DNA from: Skeletonema tropicum
Lineage: Eukaryota; Bacillariophyta; Thalassiosirophyceae; Thalassiosirales; Thalassiosiraceae
Assembly: GCA_037178625.1 (NCBI GenBank)
Contig: CM074128.1
Location: 868,001-932,000 of the forward strand
DNA length: 64,000 nucleotides
Direction of reading: 5' to 3'
Under the pieces are notes generated by a model. The model did no database searches and was not told where the DNA came from. It saw only the letters and a program-made list of their open reading frames with translations. Below are positions 59,678-64,000 of this stretch, in pieces. Made by a program: the position numbers and the translations under genes. Every line of letters begins with the position of its first letter. Positions within the stretch are counted from its first letter, which is position 1.

Positions 59678-62600
59678 ATGTTTTCCTACGTGGCCAAGAC
59701 TCTGCTATCCAAGACACTTCGTACCTTCCTACGAACCTATCTTGATGATATTGAGCTCGAGGGAATAAACTGGTCCTCCACAGCCGAATACCAATCCAAT
59801 AACGATGACGATGGCAATAATAATAATTCTCGACAGGGAAGTGGCAGCTCCAGCAATAGCGGCTGGGGTGTACAATTGTCGAATGTGAAACTTCGTGAGG
59901 GGATGGAGCTGGTCAAATTGCCGGGGAAGCGTAAGCGGACTGTCATTGTTACGAAACGGGTTAGGAGAGAAGATGAGAGTAATGATGACAGTATGCAGTC
60001 GTCGACATCTTCACCAGCGGCAGCGGCAGCAATGGGCGAAAGTGAAACGCCAAGAATAAGTAATAAGAGGAGAGTCGAATTGGATAGAAATAATATGTCA
60101 ATTGAAGCTGATCTTCCATTAGTTAATGAACCACCGCCATCGCCATATTATGTAAAAGATACTAATGAGGAGAGCATTGCTGTAACAGTGGACGAAGAGG
60201 CCATACAACAATCCTACCATCGTGAACGTGTCTATAGTGCAGACTACTCTGATGCAGGCTACTTTTCATCCGCTCCATCTACACCCAAACAATCGAGAAG
60301 TGGATTTTGTGGTATACCCACTGCAATTTGCGGAACAAATGGAAAGTCAAATCAAAATAATAATTTATACAAGACTCAACATTACAGTGCCGACGATCAA
60401 ACTTCTCCGTTTGACAATGATCAAAGGAGTCGAGGGAGTAAATCTGTATATTTTGATGAAAGCAGTATTGACAATGACGACGAAAATAGTGAATATTTGG
60501 ATCATTCACTATCAGACATTTCGCGTGATGACAATAATCACGATGAAGATCGAGATCAAGACTCATACATTGAAATTGAAGAAGAATGCATCATGGAAGA
60601 AGATATGGCACTTGTAGTTGGTGCAGGAGGTGTCATAGGCACGTTGAATATTCGTGTAGTTGACAAAGAGCTACACATTACTGTAGAAGATGCTCACTTG
60701 ATCTTGGAGGTAATGCCCAAGGAGGCTCTTCCGGAAAAGAAGCCAAGCTCGCCTAGCAAAGCTACCAAATCAAAGTCTTCCGAGAGGTCAACTTCAACTT
60801 CTAGTGAGGCTGATTTGCCAAACGCCACCTCAACAATTGATGATAATGCAACAATTGGTGACAAGGTGAAACAAAAGAGTATGTTTGCAAAAGTCCTCTC
60901 AATGATTCCAATGTTATTCTTGAGGGATTGCCGAGTAACTCTCATTCTTCCGGAAGAAATGGATTCTTCTCGAGAAGAAGACGAGAGTGATGACGTATCG
61001 AATGATTCGGTCGACAACTGTACAGTGTTTGAGTTCGGTATAGATTTCTTATCCGTGACGAGAGGCGATGATTTGATGGATGTCTTTCAGCGAAATTCTG
61101 CTGATACCCCAAGAGAAACTTCTGAGAGGCCTGGCCAAGATTCCAACTACCTGTACGAAAGAAGAAGGATCCGAACTGGCAAAGGCCCCGAAGGTGGATT
61201 ATGGCTCAAAATACAAAGACCGAATTCTTCTGATATTGTATACGGAAGAAAGAAGAGATCTAATTACAACCCGTACAATGAGCAGAAATGGGCTCGTCGG
61301 CGCTTTTTGGACTCTTCTCAAGCATTATGTTTCCGTTGCTCTGGGATTGATTTGCATGCAAGAATCATAATTGACAAGCGAAGAGAAGTTGATGACGAAC
61401 TGAATAATATACTGAGTGATGAACTCGAAGATTACACCATGGATTCGATGTTGTTTGGTGTAGATTACATAGACCCAGCAACTTTCACTCGTCTTGCGAA
61501 CAAGAAAAAGATGTTGATTGAACAGAGGAAGGCGAATGACAAATTGGCAGCATCTGACTGTAATATCGATTCCAATGGTATCGAATCCATTCCTTTCTCA
61601 AGTAATTTTCATTGGATTGCTCAGTACCGCCACCGTAGTGGCTGTCCTACATCAAATGCACCGCTTGAAGAGTGTGATTGGTGTTGGAATGCCTGCATAG
61701 AAACTACGGCATCATCGTCAACAAAAGCAACAATTGACACATCAATGCCGTTGCCAGGGTCAGTCTTTTCACTCTCCATAACTGACCCAATCGAACTAAG
61801 TGTGGATAGGAATCATCTGGAGGCAATTGGATACTTGCTAACATTGTTTACTCCACCTGCAACGAAGTCTAACAAAAGCGATGAAGACCATTCGCAGACC
61901 AATCAAAATGATGTGTCAGGGGAAGAAGACCCTCAACACAAAACCTCCTCCGAAGAACACTTTGACATCAATTCATTCCCTCCATACATGCAACCTGATG
62001 CAATTTACATATCAGATATTCACATTCTAAAACTCACTGTGCGTATCCATGCATTGCGGCAGCGGCCAGAGAATGACTTTGGTCTGCGGTTTGGCTTCTG
62101 GGAATTCAACGCAACATCTATTTGTTTTGAAGATCAGCACGTCGACAGTGACGAGTTGCATTTGCATGATATGACGTTTCACATTGGTAGCTTACAGTGC
62201 CTCGAGTATAAAGGGACTTGTGAGCACAGTGTCGTTGCGGTAGGACTTGCCAATAGATTACCTGCGAAATCTCCTAGTGGCAAGAGCGACGTTTGCGTGC
62301 CATCCGCAGCATCTCAGATTCTCGAAATTCCGTTATCATCCGCATTTGATACGGGTATGGATTCATCGTGTGCACTTCATGCAAGAATGATCTATCGCGA
62401 AGGACCAAAAAACGGAAGGCAAAGAAAGAATGCAAATGGTTTTGTTTCGTTGAAAACCGGAACGTTTGACGTAGATATGGATCGTTCTCTTATTGATGGT
62501 ATCATCTCAGCTGTCAATGAAACCAAACTCATCATTCTCGGCGAAGAAGAAAATGATTCGACTACAACGAAAGCCGAGAAAGGAAGTATTTCATCGCCTA

Positions 62601-63112
62601 AAAACGTGAAAGCAGATCCAATTTGGTTGCTACAAGTAGCTACTAAGGGAGGCAACCTTTCCTATCAGCCTCTCGTGATGGTAAAACTCCCCGCAAGTAG
62701 GTATCAAGCAAAGAAAGGGACCGATGGCTTCTCATTGAATACATTCCTGAATGGTCTAGGTGTCGAATATGGCCAATCTCTTCTCGAAACGCCAGCGCCC
62801 ACATCATTAGCACCTCTGTCCGCGCTGCCTGAAAGCCTTCGATTGCATATTTTACTATATCTAGACGATCTAACACCCCTTGAGAAGGCATTGAAGATCA
62901 AGAGGAAGAAGAAAACATCCGCATTTTTGAGAAGTCACACTGTGAGCAAGAAGCTCTCCAAGCTCCCTTCAGCTTTCGATAGGAAGATATCTGTCCAACA
63001 AGAAGCTTATCGTCGTAACGATTTGTTGAGCCGGCTTCAGTCGCTGGATGTTGAGTCATTGGAGGCACTCCTTGCCATCCACGATAGCTTTCCAAAGAAG
63101 GCAAAAGGTTAA
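59678..63112 (+). CDS. Chorein-domain protein (VPS13/ATG2-like lipid transfer type)
   Basis: 1144 aa, one exon. The N-terminus MFSYVAKTLLSKTLRTFLRT, YLDDIELEGIN and WGVQLSNVKLREGMEL is a chorein_N signature, the capped start of bridge-like lipid-transfer proteins (VPS13, ATG2, BLTP family). Long acidic, disordered insertions follow (residues 80-300), then beta-rich blocks (ALVVGAGGVIGTLNIRVVDK, PMLFLRDCRVTLILPEE, VFEFGIDFLSVTRG, AIYISDIHILKLTVRIHALR, FGFWEFNATSICFED). It is much shorter than VPS13 (over 3000 aa), so it is closer in size to ATG2 or small BLTPs, or a truncated member. It probably sits at membrane contact sites. Confidence 0.62.
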   Translation: MFSYVAKTLLSKTLRTFLRTYLDDIELEGINWSSTAEYQSNNDDDGNNNNSRQGSGSSSNSGWGVQLSNVKLREGMELVKLPGKRKRTVIVTKRVRREDESNDDSMQSSTSSPAAAAAMGESETPRISNKRRVELDRNNMSIEADLPLVNEPPPSPYYVKDTNEESIAVTVDEEAIQQSYHRERVYSADYSDAGYFSSAPSTPKQSRSGFCGIPTAICGTNGKSNQNNNLYKTQHYSADDQTSPFDNDQRSRGSKSVYFDESSIDNDDENSEYLDHSLSDISRDDNNHDEDRDQDSYIEIEEECIMEEDMALVVGAGGVIGTLNIRVVDKELHITVEDAHLILEVMPKEALPEKKPSSPSKATKSKSSERSTSTSSEADLPNATSTIDDNATIGDKVKQKSMFAKVLSMIPMLFLRDCRVTLILPEEMDSSREEDESDDVSNDSVDNCTVFEFGIDFLSVTRGDDLMDVFQRNSADTPRETSERPGQDSNYLYERRRIRTGKGPEGGLWLKIQRPNSSDIVYGRKKRSNYNPYNEQKWARRRFLDSSQALCFRCSGIDLHARIIIDKRREVDDELNNILSDELEDYTMDSMLFGVDYIDPATFTRLANKKKMLIEQRKANDKLAASDCNIDSNGIESIPFSSNFHWIAQYRHRSGCPTSNAPLEECDWCWNACIETTASSSTKATIDTSMPLPGSVFSLSITDPIELSVDRNHLEAIGYLLTLFTPPATKSNKSDEDHSQTNQNDVSGEEDPQHKTSSEEHFDINSFPPYMQPDAIYISDIHILKLTVRIHALRQRPENDFGLRFGFWEFNATSICFEDQHVDSDELHLHDMTFHIGSLQCLEYKGTCEHSVVAVGLANRLPAKSPSGKSDVCVPSAASQILEIPLSSAFDTGMDSSCALHARMIYREGPKNGRQRKNANGFVSLKTGTFDVDMDRSLIDGIISAVNETKLIILGEEENDSTTTKAEKGSISSPKNVKADPIWLLQVATKGGNLSYQPLVMVKLPASRYQAKKGTDGFSLNTFLNGLGVEYGQSLLETPAPTSLAPLSALPESLRLHILLYLDDLTPLEKALKIKRKKKTSAFLRSHTVSKKLSKLPSAFDRKISVQQEAYRRNDLLSRLQSLDVESLEALLAIHDSFPKKAKG

Positions 63113-63137
63113 GAATGATTTATGTATATAAAATTAG

Positions 63138-63977
63138 TCATGTAGAAGTAGTAACGATATGTTTCACTGTTGCTAGGCTGCAACCTCTCTGATACATGGC
63201 CGATTGAATCATCTTCGTTGCACGGTACTCATCATTCGGAGCCTCCCATAACACATGAGGAGCTGCACCAGCTCCAGTCGCCGCCGGAACAACGATCCGT
63301 TCCACTGGGACCACCAATCGAATCGCCGAGGTAACAAACACTTCCGACCAAAGTCCATCCCTCATATCTTGAATTGTCGGAGGTTTCGAACTATCCACTT
63401 TCATTCCCCTCTCATTAAGCTCTTGTAGAATCAAGTGCCTCGCGTAGCCGGGCAGAACCAATCCTACAGGTGCAGTACGGACACTTCCATCTTGGTACAC
63501 GACAAACAAATTGGAAATGAGTCCTTCTAAAAGCTCCAACGTTTCAATAAAGTTGTCATTGGGATACGTCATGATGTTGGTACCTCTCTCAGTCTCAGGT
63601 TGTCGAACAAGGATAACTTCACCGACACTACCATCCGATGGTTTGTACCTGTTTGGATCTTCCAACGGACGACGGATTCGACACCATGACGATACTTTGG
63701 CACTGGCACTTGATCCTACCTGACGTTGAAGATTCAAGTTCATGCCGTGTCGACGTGGTAGGACTGATAATGCCTCTGGTGTGAGCTGATTTGGAATAGC
63801 GAGGCATGCTGTTATGGGTGCAGGTAGATGAGGCAGTAGTGACTCGTGCTCGTCAACATTGTTGTTGGATGGTGGTGGTTGAGGCGCACTTGTAGCAAAT
63901 GCAGCATGCCCTCTAACCAATGGTGTAGAAGATTGCCGTGTCAAAGATGATGAAGGTGTCCATAATATCGTCACCAT
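63138..63977 (-). CDS. Class IV (branched-chain/D-amino acid-type) PLP aminotransferase
   Basis: 279 aa from ATG 63977; the frame stays open to the window edge, so the true start could be further upstream. AKVSSWCRIRRPLEDPN contains the candidate PLP lysine; LLEGLISNLFVVYQDGSVRT, APVGLVLPGYARHLILQEL and LWSEVFVTSAIRLVVPVERI are the class IV fold core. The pattern resembles plant/algal class IV transaminases related to D-amino acid aminotransferase and aminodeoxychorismate lyase. Substrate unresolved. Convergent with the chorein gene, 25 bp apart. Confidence 0.72.
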   Translation of the reverse strand: MVTILWTPSSSLTRQSSTPLVRGHAAFATSAPQPPPSNNNVDEHESLLPHLPAPITACLAIPNQLTPEALSVLPRRHGMNLNLQRQVGSSASAKVSSWCRIRRPLEDPNRYKPSDGSVGEVILVRQPETERGTNIMTYPNDNFIETLELLEGLISNLFVVYQDGSVRTAPVGLVLPGYARHLILQELNERGMKVDSSKPPTIQDMRDGLWSEVFVTSAIRLVVPVERIVVPAATGAGAAPHVLWEAPNDEYRATKMIQSAMYQRGCSLATVKHIVTTST

Positions 63978-64000
63978 TAGCGTTTGAGTTCCCGAATGAC

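Overview
The window looks like nuclear DNA of a diatom, possibly a centric one. Genes are compact and alternate between strands, and the few introns are short (about 70-170 bp, GT-AG). Six predicted proteins start with a signal peptide followed by an ASAF-like cleavage motif (CAF, VVAF, YSF, DAF, GAF, SAF), the hallmark of import into a secondary red-type plastid. There is also an HSF-type regulator and the remnant of a Ty1/copia retroelement, both abundant in diatoms. No tRNA, rRNA or CRISPR was seen.

Layout. 0-24 kb is gene-dense: the 3' part of a JMJD4-like hydroxylase; a large multi-domain peptide:N-glycanase fused to an ILEI/FAM3-like module, a thioredoxin and a PUB domain; U2SURP/SR140 (two exons); an HSD17B10-like SDR; a TLC membrane protein; an alpha/beta hydrolase; an HSF-type factor (two exons); an SMP-domain lipid-transfer-like protein; RAE1 (two exons); a plastid-targeted methyltransferase; FCP1; a UPF3-like Gly-rich protein; and a TOM1-like 7TM protein. 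An NSE2-like SUMO ligase follows (24.4-25.3 kb), with a 581-bp inverted-repeat element in its upstream region.

25.3-36.6 kb is a repeat desert. It holds a decayed copia-type element (only the RNase H region is recognisable), several families of direct repeats and a two-module tandem array. 36.6-43.8 kb carries NSUN2/TRM4, a plastid SufS cysteine desulfurase and a karyopherin-like gene. 43.8-46.3 kb holds a degenerate 185-195 bp tandem repeat. 46.3-64 kb carries a plastid Dim1/KsgA, a tandem pair of plastid-targeted Pro/Gln-rich proteins of unknown function, a secreted kelch/EGF protein, a three-exon Alba protein, VPS36, plastid Cpn20, an NPPY-type N6-methyltransferase, a chorein (VPS13/ATG2-type) protein and a class IV aminotransferase.

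Seven conserved reading frames between 39.6 and 59 kb are broken by single-base shifts (six +1, one -1), while long genes on both sides are intact. Assembly consensus errors are the simplest reading, but this needs checking before any of these genes is called a pseudogene. The gene set is mostly housekeeping: RNA processing and export (U2SURP, RAE1, FCP1, UPF3-like, NSUN2), protein quality control (PNGase, Cpn20), membrane traffic and lipid transfer (VPS36, chorein, SMP) and plastid maintenance (SufS, Dim1, Cpn20). The most novel items are the PNGase fusion, the tandem plastid Pro/Gln-rich pair and the non-autonomous-looking repeat locus.
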